DNA from: an uncultured Mucispirillum sp.
GTDB lineage: Bacteria; Chrysiogenota; Deferribacteres; Deferribacterales; Mucispirillaceae
NCBI GenBank assembly: GCA_937890655.1
Contig: CALADT010000227.1
Span: 1-13,244, forward strand
Length of the DNA stretch: 13,244 nucleotides
Direction: 5' to 3'
Shown here: piece after piece, positions 6,148 to 13,244 of the stretch
How positions within the stretch are numbered: the stretch's first letter is position 1
Layout: every line of letters starts with the position of its first letter
Program-made: the position numbers and the translations under genes
Notes under the pieces: generated by a model
The model's database searches: none
What the model saw: the letters and a program-made list of their open reading frames with translations, nothing else
Told to the model about the DNA's origin: nothing

Positions 6148-7194
6148 ATGAATTTAGTCCAAAAGTATGTTATAAAAGAGATATTTCCTTTTTTTATAAT
6201 AGGTAACTTATTTTTTATGTTCTTATTATTAATGGAAAAAATGGTTACTTTAGCAGAGCTGTTTTTTTCAAAAAATGTTCCTATTACTATTCTTATTGAA
6301 ACAATTATCTATTTATTACCATCTATATTTTTTATGACAATTCCATTATCTGGCTTATTAGCCACATTAATAGCCTTTAATAGGTTATCGGCTGATTCTG
6401 AATTAATTGCTATGAAATCTGTTGGTGCTAGTAATACTTCATTAATTAAACCATTAATAATTTTAGGTATTATTGCCGGATTATTAAATTTATCTATGGG
6501 GCTATATTTTGTAGAAAAAGGTTCTACCCTTGCATATAATAACTTAAATAAAATCATTGAACATATATCTATTAAAGACATTAAACCAAATGAAATGTAT
6601 AATAAAATCCCTGGTATTTCTATTTATGCTGGTAAAAAAATAAATGATACCACATTTGAAGATATGGTTTTAATACAAAAAAATAATAATTCAATTATTA
6701 ATTCTAAAAATGCAACTATCACCCCTACTGATAATAAAAGTATGGAAATGATATTTCATAATGGTTCATACACTATGGAAAACCAAAAAAAAGAAATAAC
6801 TTCTATGGGTTTTAGTAGTATGACGTTAAATTTCCCACTTAATATGAATATTGCAAAAGCTGTTAACTCTCCAATGACTATGAGTGTTTCTCAATTAATA
6901 GAAAATAAAAATAACCCAAAAGCTGTTTTTGAATTAAATAAAAGGTTATCTACCCCACTTTCTTGTATAGTTATGATATTATTTGGATTTTCACTAGGTG
7001 TATTTTTATCAAGAAGTGGTAAATCTTTTGGTATATTACTTTCCATTGGGTTAGCATTTTTATATAATGTATTAATGTTATTTTTTGAAAATAGTGCCGG
7101 TCAAATACCTATAAGCCCTGCTTTATCTGCTTGGATACCATTATTAATATTTATAATGTTATTGGTATATTCTTTTAAACGTTCATTTAAATAA
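6148..7194 (+). CDS. LptF/LptG-family (YjgP/YjgQ) lipopolysaccharide export permease
   Basis: LptF and LptG form the inner-membrane part of the LptB2FG ABC transporter that extracts lipopolysaccharide and passes it to LptC. The 348-aa protein has three N-terminal membrane segments (about residues 10-30, 47-75, 101-121), a periplasmic beta-rich domain (about 130-255) and three C-terminal segments (about 268-288, 293-313, 326-343). This 3 + domain + 3 layout is the family's. Conserved blocks include FNRLSADSELIAMKSVGAS (77-95), the coupling-helix region facing LptB, and ELNKRLSTPLSCIVMILFG (262-280). It cannot be assigned to LptF or LptG specifically, and the partner subunit and LptB are not in the window. 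It starts 1 nt after the DUF1820 stop, and appears to close the flagellar run. Confidence 0.9.
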   Translation: MNLVQKYVIKEIFPFFIIGNLFFMFLLLMEKMVTLAELFFSKNVPITILIETIIYLLPSIFFMTIPLSGLLATLIAFNRLSADSELIAMKSVGASNTSLIKPLIILGIIAGLLNLSMGLYFVEKGSTLAYNNLNKIIEHISIKDIKPNEMYNKIPGISIYAGKKINDTTFEDMVLIQKNNNSIINSKNATITPTDNKSMEMIFHNGSYTMENQKKEITSMGFSSMTLNFPLNMNIAKAVNSPMTMSVSQLIENKNNPKAVFELNKRLSTPLSCIVMILFGFSLGVFLSRSGKSFGILLSIGLAFLYNVLMLFFENSAGQIPISPALSAWIPLLIFIMLLVYSFKRSFK

Positions 7195-7238
7195 ATCATA
7201 TATTACTTTATATATGTGGAAATATTTATAATTTATCC

Positions 7239-7265
7239 TTGATATTTATTATTATATATTATAGA
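7239..7265 (+). promoter_or_regulatory. Weak sigma-70 promoter candidate before leuB
   Basis: TTGATA (7239-7244) and TATAGA (7260-7265) are 15 bp apart, shorter than ideal. The 104-bp gap is the largest inside the plus-strand run, so a promoter here is expected. No terminator is visible; a 7-bp all-A/T inverted repeat at 7197-7216 has no following T-run. Confidence 0.3.
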
Positions 7266-7298
7266 CTATAAAATTCCTTAAAAGATGGAGGTTTTTTT

Positions 7299-8378
7299 AT
7301 GAATAAAATTGCAGTTTTATCAGGAGATGGTATAGGCCCAGAAGTAATGGATGAAGCTTTAAAAGTCCTTGATAGTATTTCTAAAAAATATAATCATAAA
7401 TTTGAATTTAATGAAGCATATGTAGGTGGTATAGCTTATGATAAAACAGGTTCTCCACTTCCAGAAGAAACAATTAAATTATGTGAAAACTCTAATGCTA
7501 TTTTATTTGGTTCTGTTGGTGGCCCTAAATGGGAAACTTTACCACCAGAAAAACAACCAGAACGTGGTGCTTTATTACCACTTAGAAAATATTTTAAATT
7601 GTTTGCAAATCTTCGCCCTGTTAAAATATTCCCTTCCCTTTCCCATGCAAGTTCATTAAAACATGAATATGTAAAAGAAGGTATAGATATTATATTTTTC
7701 AGAGAATTAACAGGTGGCATATATTTTGGTAAACCAAAAGAAATAGCCCCTAATGGTAAATCAGCTATTGATACAATGGCTTATAATGAAACAGAAATAA
7801 AGCGAATAGCAATAAAAGCCTTTGAAGCAGCTAGGTTAAGAAATAAAAAAGTATGTAGTGTTGATAAAGCAAATGTATTAATGACAAGTGTTTTATGGCG
7901 AAATATTGTTACAGAGCTACATGAAAAAGAGTATTCTGATATAGAACTTAGCCATATGTTTGTAGATAATGCTGCTATGCAACTTGTAAGATACCCTGCT
8001 CAATTTGATGTTATTTTAACAGAAAATATGTTTGGTGATATATTAAGTGATGAAGCTGCTATGCTTTCAGGTTCATTAGGTATGCTTCCTTCTGCTTCAA
8101 TTAATGAAAGTGGTTTTGGGTTATATGAACCTATTGGAGGTTCTGCACCAGATATTGCAGGTCAAGGTATTGCAAACCCTATTGCACAAATACTTTCCTC
8201 TGCATTAATGTTAAGGTATAGTTTTAATTTAGATAAAGAAGCTAAAGCTATTGAAAATGCTGTTGCAAAAATGTTAGAAGATGGCATAAGAACAAAAGAT
8301 ATAGCTGGTGATTCTAAAGATATAACTATTGTATCTACATCACAAATGGGTGATGAAATAATCAAAAGAATAGGATAA
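7299..8378 (+). CDS. leuB: 3-isopropylmalate dehydrogenase
   Basis: LeuB performs the NAD-dependent oxidative decarboxylation of 3-isopropylmalate in leucine biosynthesis, as a cytoplasmic homodimer. The 359-aa protein is of standard length. It has LSGDGIGPEV (7-16), the substrate-binding arginines Arg96, Arg106 and Arg135, Tyr142 in GGIYFGKP, Lys190 in SVDKANVL, and metal-binding Asp223, Asp247 and Asp251. The family signature runs NMFGDILSDEAAMLSGSLG (243-261), and EPIGGSAPDIAGQGIANP forms the NAD-binding loop. LLPLRKYFKLFANLRP supports LeuB over isocitrate or tartrate dehydrogenases. The GGAGG at 7287-7291 sits 7 nt before the ATG. leuA and leuCD are not adjacent. The next gene starts 1 nt after its stop. 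Confidence 0.96.
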   Translation: MNKIAVLSGDGIGPEVMDEALKVLDSISKKYNHKFEFNEAYVGGIAYDKTGSPLPEETIKLCENSNAILFGSVGGPKWETLPPEKQPERGALLPLRKYFKLFANLRPVKIFPSLSHASSLKHEYVKEGIDIIFFRELTGGIYFGKPKEIAPNGKSAIDTMAYNETEIKRIAIKAFEAARLRNKKVCSVDKANVLMTSVLWRNIVTELHEKEYSDIELSHMFVDNAAMQLVRYPAQFDVILTENMFGDILSDEAAMLSGSLGMLPSASINESGFGLYEPIGGSAPDIAGQGIANPIAQILSSALMLRYSFNLDKEAKAIENAVAKMLEDGIRTKDIAGDSKDITIVSTSQMGDEIIKRIG

Positions 8379-8379
8379 T

Positions 8380-9090
8380 ATGGGAAGAAAATTTTTAACT
8401 CTTTTAAAAGAATATATAATTGAACATAAAATATTTTTATTATTATTTATTATACTAGGTATAATTACGTATAAATTTAGCACAATAGATATTAAAATTA
8501 CTAATCTATTTTACAATGGTAGTAATTTTTTTCTTGAGAAGAATACTTTTGGTTTAATTATATATCATGGTGCTTATTATTTAACTTTAATAGTAATTTT
8601 AGTTTTACTTGGTATGTTTTTAGCTAATATTATTAAAAATGTTAATCCTTTTGGATTAAATAGAAAAGCTATTATATTTTTAATGGCAGTGTTTATATTA
8701 GCTCCTGGTATTGTGGTAAACTCAATTTTAAAAGAATATGTAGGTAGACCACGTCCAGCAGATGTTACAGTTTTTGGTGGAGAAAAAATATTCCAACCAC
8801 CTTTTATAATATCTAACCAATGTGAAAGTAATTGTTCTTTTGTTTCAGGGCATGCGTCATTTGCTTTTACTTTTATGGTTATAGGCTTTTTCTTTACAGG
8901 TATGAAACGTAAAGTAGTATTTAGCAGTGCATTTTTATTTGGAGCTATGGTTGGGTTTGTAAGAATTTTTCAAGGTCGGCATTTTTTTACAGATGTTATG
9001 TTTGCCTTTTTCTTTACATGGCTTGTAATAACATTATTGTATAAGTTTTTCTACCCTAATGATGAGCTACCAGATACAATTTCTAAATAA
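8380..9090 (+). CDS. PAP2-family membrane phosphatase
   Basis: This is a 236-aa integral membrane phosphatase of the PAP2 superfamily, with about six hydrophobic segments (roughly residues 17-31, 58-84, 97-117, 158-173, 178-194, 203-222). The three catalytic motifs are complete: KX6RP as KEYVGRPRP (118-126), SGH (156-158) with His158, and RX5HX3D as RIFQGRHFFTD (195-205) with nucleophile His201 and Asp205. Two cysteines (Cys148, Cys152) sit just before SGH in QCESNCSFVSGHAS and could form a disulfide on the periplasmic face. PAP2 members act on phosphatidate, undecaprenyl pyrophosphate or lipid A; the substrate cannot be read here. It starts 1 nt after leuB, with an AGGAT site inside the leuB end, so the two are likely cotranscribed. 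A terminator follows 10 bp later. Confidence 0.9.
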   Translation: MGRKFLTLLKEYIIEHKIFLLLFIILGIITYKFSTIDIKITNLFYNGSNFFLEKNTFGLIIYHGAYYLTLIVILVLLGMFLANIIKNVNPFGLNRKAIIFLMAVFILAPGIVVNSILKEYVGRPRPADVTVFGGEKIFQPPFIISNQCESNCSFVSGHASFAFTFMVIGFFFTGMKRKVVFSSAFLFGAMVGFVRIFQGRHFFTDVMFAFFFTWLVITLLYKFFYPNDELPDTISK

Positions 9091-9100
9091 TTATATTTAT

Positions 9101-9133
9101 AGCCAGTATATACTAAAATATACTGGCTTTTTT
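9101..9133 (+). terminator. Rho-independent terminator after the PAP2 gene
   Basis: An 11-bp perfect stem (AGCCAGTATAT, 9101-9111, with its complement at 9118-9128) has a 6-nt loop and runs into six T (9128-9133). It closes the plus-strand run and is the strongest terminator in the window. Confidence 0.92.
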
Positions 9134-9737
9134 ATGACTTAATTTATCTTTAATACTTATTATATAATTATAAGAATATTACTATAAATTACTTATATAC
9201 TCTACATATTTTTTTATAATGTATATCAATATAACTTCCATATATACAATATATAATCATAAAACAACTTTATTTATATATTAATAATATATTTATTTTT
9301 ACACATTATATACTTATTTTATGAATATAATAACACAACATACGCTTCATTTTATATTATTTTATAATTTAAAAGTATATTATAGGCTATAAAAAAAGTA
9401 TAATATTAAACTATTTTTTTATTATTTACTATCTATTACTTAATATCTATTACATGCTTTTTTCGCCATAATATACGTTATAACACATATTAATATTTAG
9501 CTAATATAAAATAGAAATATAGCACATTTTTGGCCTTTTTTACACACTATCATTTTATAATTTTCATTAAAATTTTACCTATATAAATTATATAACACAC
9601 CATACACTTATTTTTACACTATATTATATATAGTGATTAAAAATATATTTTAAATCTCTTACTATATATTTTTTTCATATTATACTAAAAAATGAATATA
9701 AACCTTACATACTATTACATTTTTAAAAACGAATAAA
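9134..9737. other. Gene-free, extremely AT-rich spacer between convergent transcription units
   Basis: I found no coding region, tRNA or rRNA here. By direct count, 9181-9720 holds 84 G+C in 540 bases (about 16%), with 66 C and only 18 G on the plus strand. Short ACAC-containing words recur, including TTTTTACAC at 9296, 9536 and 9611 and TAACACA at 9331, 9481 and about 9593. A perfect 8-bp hairpin lies at 9617-9635. Function is unknown. Confidence 0.7.
9617..9635. repeat. Perfect 8-bp inverted repeat in the AT-rich spacer
   Basis: CACTATAT (9617-9624) and ATATAGTG (9628-9635) enclose a 3-nt loop. There is no directly adjoining T-run on either strand, so it is not a typical terminator. Confidence 0.45.
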
Positions 9738-9765
9738 TAAAAAAGACCCATATAAAATGGGTCTT
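9738..9765 (-). terminator. Rho-independent terminator after thioredoxin
   Basis: The stem AAGACCCA (9743-9750) pairs with TGGGTCTT (9758-9765), extended by one T-A pair. Read on the minus strand it is followed by a run of T (complement of the A-run at 9739-9744). It lies about 65 bp downstream of the trxA stop. Confidence 0.88.
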
Positions 9766-9829
9766 ATAGGTTTAGATTTATATTTTAAATACTATATATT
9801 TTATTTTAAGCATTAAATATATCTAAAAA

Positions 9830-10147
9830 TTACATATGTTTATTTAAAGCATCAATATATACGCTTTTTGGCTGCATACCAATGAATTGTTCTACGATGT
9901 TACCACCTTTAATAATAAGAACAGTAGGAATACTCATAATGCCATAAGCTGAAGCTAATGCCTGATTTTCATCAACATTAACTTTTCCTATTTTTACTTT
10001 GTCTCCCATTTCTTTGTAGAGTTCTTCAATTGTTGGTCCAAGTAATTTACAAGGGCCACACCATGCTGCCCAAAAGTCTACAAGGACTGGTTTGTCGCTT
10101 GCTAATACTTCTTCTTTAAAATTACTGTCGTTAAATTCTAGTGCCAT
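9830..10147 (-). CDS. trxA: Thioredoxin
   Basis: Thioredoxin is the cytoplasmic dithiol-disulfide oxidoreductase that supplies reducing power to reductases and repairs protein disulfides. The 105-aa protein is of normal single-domain length and has no signal peptide. The active site WCGPC is at residues 29-33 (Cys30, Cys33), with buried Asp24 in VLVDFWAAWC and cis-Pro74 in SIPTV, plus VDENQALASAYGI (58-70). All family positions are intact. The start ATG has a strong site, AAAGGAGG (complement of 10153-10160), 5 nt away. It has its own promoter overlapping the 3' end of the upstream gene, and its own terminator, so it can be transcribed alone. Confidence 0.96.
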   Translation of the reverse strand: MALEFNDSNFKEEVLASDKPVLVDFWAAWCGPCKLLGPTIEELYKEMGDKVKIGKVNVDENQALASAYGIMSIPTVLIIKGGNIVEQFIGMQPKSVYIDALNKHM

Positions 10148-10172
10148 AATAGCCTCCTTTTAATTAATACTA

Positions 10173-10200
10173 AATTTATCCTTTTTTCAAAAAAAGTCAA
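10173..10200 (-). promoter_or_regulatory. Sigma-70-type promoter of trxA
   Basis: On the minus strand TTGACT (complement of 10195-10200) is followed by 16 bp and TAAATT (complement of 10173-10178). The -35 hexamer contains the TGA stop codon of the upstream gene. The start would be near 10166, giving an approximately 19-nt leader with the ribosome binding site. Confidence 0.5.
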
Positions 10201-10991
10201 TAAAAAAGACAAATATTTTTATGAACACATTGCCCACAAATGTCATTTCTTGAGTATTGACAAGCACTTACAATTCCTAAACGAGTCAAAGAAAAATCAT
10301 ATTTTGCAGGGTCATCACTGTTTAAGCCTTTAAAAAAGTCAGTAACCTTTATAACGGCTTTCTTTCCTTTCTCGTTTTCTTCTATTATTTCTAAATGAGA
10401 AGCCATTCTTAAAATATGAGTATCTGCTGGCATGTATAAACTTTTTTTATTAAAACCATCCCATAAACCAAAATCAACATCATCTTTCCTTACCATCCAC
10501 CTTAAAAACATATATAACCGTTTTGAGGCTGATTTTCCGGGAACTGGTAGTAAAAAATTAAGGCCATTTGTAATATTATCTATATGTTCACGTAATAAAA
10601 TAATACCTTTATGGATATTCTCAACAGAAAGTGCATCTGCTTCTTTAAAAAGATTATATAAACTGCCATATTTTTTATAAACTTTATTCATTAATTTGGA
10701 ATATTCTGCTACATCTTCTTTAGTTTGAAACCTATAATATATATTATCATCAATATTAGTATTTAAGTTTAAAGGTTCTACCCCTACATAATCAAAATAC
10801 TTATATAAAAAACCTTGAATAGCTTTCATATTACCATATGCAAAGCATGATGCAGTAAATGCAATAAATTCTTTATTACCATTTATTTCATGTGGAAAGC
10901 GTATTGGGTCTGTATGAATATATTCTTTTTTATTATAATAGCCATATAAATATTCTAAAAAGTTATATATTTTATCACTATTTTGAATCAT
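10197..10991 (-). CDS. DUF2400 / TIGR02757-family protein, endonuclease III-like features
   Basis: This 264-aa protein fits the uncharacterised TIGR02757 (DUF2400) family. It has YIHTDPIRFPHE (24-35), FIAFTASCFAYGNMKAI (42-58), PVPGKSASKRLYMFLRWMVR (149-168) and MPADTHILRMASHL (187-200). The last block resembles endonuclease III, whose catalytic Asp lies in VDTHIFR, so Asp190 may be equivalent. The C-terminus has four cysteines (Cys244, 252, 255, 261; spacing C-X7-C-X2-C-X5-C), close to endonuclease III's C-X6-C-X2-C-X5-C iron-sulfur loop. A DNA-related role is my inference; the family function is not established to me. The ATG at 10991 lies inside the preceding radical SAM gene (14-bp overlap) with only a weak ribosome binding site, so translational coupling is likely. 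No terminator separates it from trxA. Confidence 0.82.
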   Translation of the reverse strand: MIQNSDKIYNFLEYLYGYYNKKEYIHTDPIRFPHEINGNKEFIAFTASCFAYGNMKAIQGFLYKYFDYVGVEPLNLNTNIDDNIYYRFQTKEDVAEYSKLMNKVYKKYGSLYNLFKEADALSVENIHKGIILLREHIDNITNGLNFLLPVPGKSASKRLYMFLRWMVRKDDVDFGLWDGFNKKSLYMPADTHILRMASHLEIIEENEKGKKAVIKVTDFFKGLNSDDPAKYDFSLTRLGIVSACQYSRNDICGQCVHKNICLFY

Positions 10992-13244
10992 TCTTTATAG
11001 AAATATCTTCTAATTTCATATTTTGTTTTAAAAGTTCCATTAAATTAAAGCCACCATTATTTCCCGCTTTAAGAGTAATTTGTTTAAGCTCTTTGTTATA
11101 TTCCACTAAAAAATCATTTATAATAACATCTTTTAAATTGCCTTTTTTATCTTTCTTTTTATATACTGCCCTTTCATCTTCAAAAAGAGAGAGAAAACAT
11201 TCGTTTGTAATATCATCTAACTCATATGTAGATACAAAATCAGTTCCTGTTTTCATAGTATTCACTTCTATAATACTTTTAGCTTTTAACCCTTTTGGTA
11301 AATATTTATTAAAATTATTAATAAATAACTCCATATTTAGAGCTTCTGATTCAAAACTCATTATTTCATTTTCACCAGTTACACCAACAGGAAGTGGTAT
11401 CCAAGTATTAATTTTTGCATGTGGATTAAATCCTTGACTATATGAAAGGCAAACTCCACTAACTAATAAACTATGTATAAATATTCTATTTAAATCTAGT
11501 GCTGAAAAAAATGCACCTGTTCCATATTTTTCATAAACTACTTCATATTGTTTATATTCCTTTACTTGTTCTTCTAGATGTAAATTATTTTCTATTTCTT
11601 CTGATTTTTGTGGCTGTAAACTATCAAAATCACATACTCCACATGTAGCACATTTACCATCTCTACAATCATCTGTCGCCTGCCCTAAAGATGCTTTTTC
11701 CACTTCTTTTTTATAAAAGAAATCACTTACCCCTGTTGATATATTTCCCCATGGTAAAATCTCATTATCATCATAGCCTTTTTCAGCTTTTCTACTAATA
11801 TTTATACCTATATTATTACAATTATCTACCCAGTTTTGATAGTCAAAAAAATCATCCCACGCATCTAAATAAAAACCATTATTTACTACATGTTCTAAAG
11901 CATTAGCAACTTCTTCATCCCCACGTGATAAAAATGCCTCTAGCTGACTCATACGTGTATCATGAAATTTAAACTTAAATTTTCTTCTTCTAAGCTCATC
12001 TTTTAACATATACATTCTTCTTTCAAGCTCCACTTTAGGCACTTGACCAAACCGTTGAAAAGGCGTATGTGGTTTTGGCACATAATGTGAAACTGATACA
12101 GAAATATCAAACGAACCCTTTTTAACAGTCTGCACCGTCCTTTTTATTTTAGAAGCAGTATCTGCAATACCCAAAATATCTTCATCTGTTTCAAATGGTA
12201 GACCTATCATAAAATATAATTTTACACTATTATATCCGTTTTCTGCAGCAAGTTTACAAGCTGAAAGAATATCTTCCTCATTAAGGTTTTTATTAATAAT
12301 ATCTCTCATTCTTTGTGTGCCTGCTTCAGGAGCTATTGTAAAGCCAGATTTACGGACTTTAGATATCTCCTGAAAAAGTGTTTCTGATACACTATTTGCT
12401 CTTAATGACGGAGTAGATAATGATACATTATTTGAAAGTAATTTATTATTAAGATTTAAAATTAATGGTTCTATTTGAGAATAATCACCTGTTGATAAAG
12501 AAAGTAATGATGCTTCTTGATGACCTGTTACTTTTACTTGGTTTAAAACATCATTAATAATATTATCTGTATTACGTTCCCTAACAGGTCTATAAATCAT
12601 ACCTGCTTGGCAAAATCTACAACCTGCTGTGCAACCCCTTGCAATTTCCACAGAAACTCTATCTTGTATGGCTGGTATTAATGGCACAACTGGAGAATAT
12701 GATATATTACTTTTATTAAAATCAAGATAAATATCACGGTGAACTAACTTATCTTTATCTATACTAGGAATATAAAGAAAAGGATATTTATTTAAAGCAG
12801 ATAATATATCATGTTTTGATACGCCTTTATCTTTTAAATCTTTTACATGTTCTAATATTTTAGCAAGGTTAATATCACCTTCTCCTATATAAAAAACATC
12901 TATAAAAGGGCTTAATGGTTTCGGGTTATACATACAGGAACCACCTGCCATAATTATAGGGTCATCTTCAGTTCTATTTTCACTTCTACATTCTATATTA
13001 GCATATTTCAATATGGCTAAAACAGTTGTATAACTCATTTCATAATGAATAGAAAACCCTAAAACATCAAACTCTTTTAATGGAGTATATTTTTCAAGAC
13101 TAACAAATATATCACTTCCAAAATAATCAAGAGCATCTTTCCATGGTGCAAAAAAACGCTGGCAGTATATTTTTTCTGACATATTTACACGTTCATATAA
13201 TAGTTTATACCCTACGTGGCTTGAACCTATTTCATAAATATCTG
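10978..13244 (-). CDS. B12-binding radical SAM protein (TIGR03960 type) fused to a DUF2344/TIGR03936 domain; 5' end beyond right edge
   Basis: This is a partial gene. The frame stays open from the first internal ATG (13182) to the edge, and the extra residues YEIGSSHVGYKLLYERVN continue the family's N-terminal homology, so the true start lies outside. Numbering from the Met at 13182: a B12-binding-like region (1-110; FFAPWKDA, GFSIHYEMSYT, GGSCMYNPKPL, YIGEGD), then the radical SAM core with CTAGCRFC (Cys184, 188, 191) binding a 4Fe-4S cluster, ending near 420. A second cysteine cluster, Cys506, 511, 514 and 517 (CRDGKCATCGVC), follows. The DUF2344 tail spans about 545-734 (AFFSALDLNRIF, SYSQGFNPHAKI, PLPVGVTGENE). 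Reaction and substrate are unknown. Many genomes encode the tail separately; here it is fused. The 3' end overlaps the DUF2400 gene. Confidence 0.9.
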   Translation of the reverse strand, partial: DIYEIGSSHVGYKLLYERVNMSEKIYCQRFFAPWKDALDYFGSDIFVSLEKYTPLKEFDVLGFSIHYEMSYTTVLAILKYANIECRSENRTEDDPIIMAGGSCMYNPKPLSPFIDVFYIGEGDINLAKILEHVKDLKDKGVSKHDILSALNKYPFLYIPSIDKDKLVHRDIYLDFNKSNISYSPVVPLIPAIQDRVSVEIARGCTAGCRFCQAGMIYRPVRERNTDNIINDVLNQVKVTGHQEASLLSLSTGDYSQIEPLILNLNNKLLSNNVSLSTPSLRANSVSETLFQEISKVRKSGFTIAPEAGTQRMRDIINKNLNEEDILSACKLAAENGYNSVKLYFMIGLPFETDEDILGIADTASKIKRTVQTVKKGSFDISVSVSHYVPKPHTPFQRFGQVPKVELERRMYMLKDELRRRKFKFKFHDTRMSQLEAFLSRGDEEVANALEHVVNNGFYLDAWDDFFDYQNWVDNCNNIGINISRKAEKGYDDNEILPWGNISTGVSDFFYKKEVEKASLGQATDDCRDGKCATCGVCDFDSLQPQKSEEIENNLHLEEQVKEYKQYEVVYEKYGTGAFFSALDLNRIFIHSLLVSGVCLSYSQGFNPHAKINTWIPLPVGVTGENEIMSFESEALNMELFINNFNKYLPKGLKAKSIIEVNTMKTGTDFVSTYELDDITNECFLSLFEDERAVYKKKDKKGNLKDVIINDFLVEYNKELKQITLKAGNNGGFNLMELLKQNMKLEDISIKNDSK

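Noticed and set aside
7197..7216. 7-bp inverted repeat after the LptF/LptG gene as a terminator.
   Set aside because: The arms are nearly all A/T and no T-run follows.
9208..9235. dif-like sequence with ATAATGTATAT in the AT-rich spacer.
   Set aside because: The central TGTATA matches, but the XerC and XerD arms fit poorly (5 and 6 of 11 by eye), as expected by chance at this AT content.
10181..10196. CTTTTTTC-AAAAAAAG hairpin as a terminator for the DUF2400 gene.
   Set aside because: The stem is almost only A-T pairs, the loop is too small, and no T-run follows on the minus strand.
10892..11437. Open plus-strand frame of about 180 codons opposite the radical SAM and DUF2400 genes.
   Set aside because: It lies antisense to two well-supported genes and its hydrophobic, low-complexity translation matches no family.
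13180..13182. ATG at 13182 as the start of the radical SAM protein.
   Set aside because: The frame is open to the window edge and the upstream residues continue the family homology, so this Met is internal.
1..13244. Search by eye for CRISPR arrays, insertion sequences, integrases, tRNA or rRNA genes and riboswitches.
   Set aside because: No regular spaced repeats, transposase-like proteins, tRNA cloverleafs or conserved riboswitch cores were seen.

Overview
The window is AT-rich DNA from a Gram-negative, flagellated bacterium. The diderm envelope is indicated by an LptF/LptG-type lipopolysaccharide-export permease, and motility by the FliD cap and its chaperone FliS. A sigma-54-type and a sigma-28-type promoter can both be read in front of fliD, as expected for hierarchical flagellar control. 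The AT content and gene mix would fit a Deferribacterota-like organism (for example a Mucispirillum relative). That placement is inference from gene content, not a database result.

Layout. Positions 1-506 (minus) hold the N-terminal part of ribosomal protein L11 methyltransferase PrmA, cut by the left edge. It diverges from an RluA-family pseudouridine synthase (566-1321, plus) that appears to be leaderless. This gene converges on a HAD phosphatase (1318-1944, minus), and the two share a TTAA palindrome as stop codons. A regulatory gap (1945-2178) carries a sigma-70 promoter for the HAD gene and tandem sigma-54 and sigma-28 candidates for the plus-strand flagellar block: fliD (unusually long, 945 aa), fliS, a small FliT-like protein, a DUF1820 protein and an LptF/LptG permease. 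After a 104-bp gap come leuB and a PAP2 phosphatase one base apart, closed by a strong intrinsic terminator at 9101-9133.

About 600 bp (9134-9737) is an extremely AT-rich gene-free stretch between convergent units, with marked C-over-G bias on the plus strand. The rest reads on the minus strand: a large B12-binding radical SAM protein of the TIGR03960 type with a fused DUF2344/TIGR03936 tail (runs off the right edge), overlapping a DUF2400/TIGR02757 protein with endonuclease III-like features, then thioredoxin with its own promoter and terminator.

How the genes fit together. fliD, fliS and the next small ORF form a filament-cap and chaperone module. The DUF1820 and lptF/G-like genes follow closely enough to be cotranscribed, so flagellar promoters may also feed an envelope-transport gene. 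LeuB (leucine synthesis), thioredoxin, PrmA and RluA are housekeeping. I saw no mobile elements, CRISPR arrays, tRNA or rRNA genes. No clear novel multi-gene system is present; the most interesting points are the flagellar promoter architecture, the leaderless pseudouridine synthase, the oversized FliD, and the endonuclease III-like signature in the DUF2400 protein.
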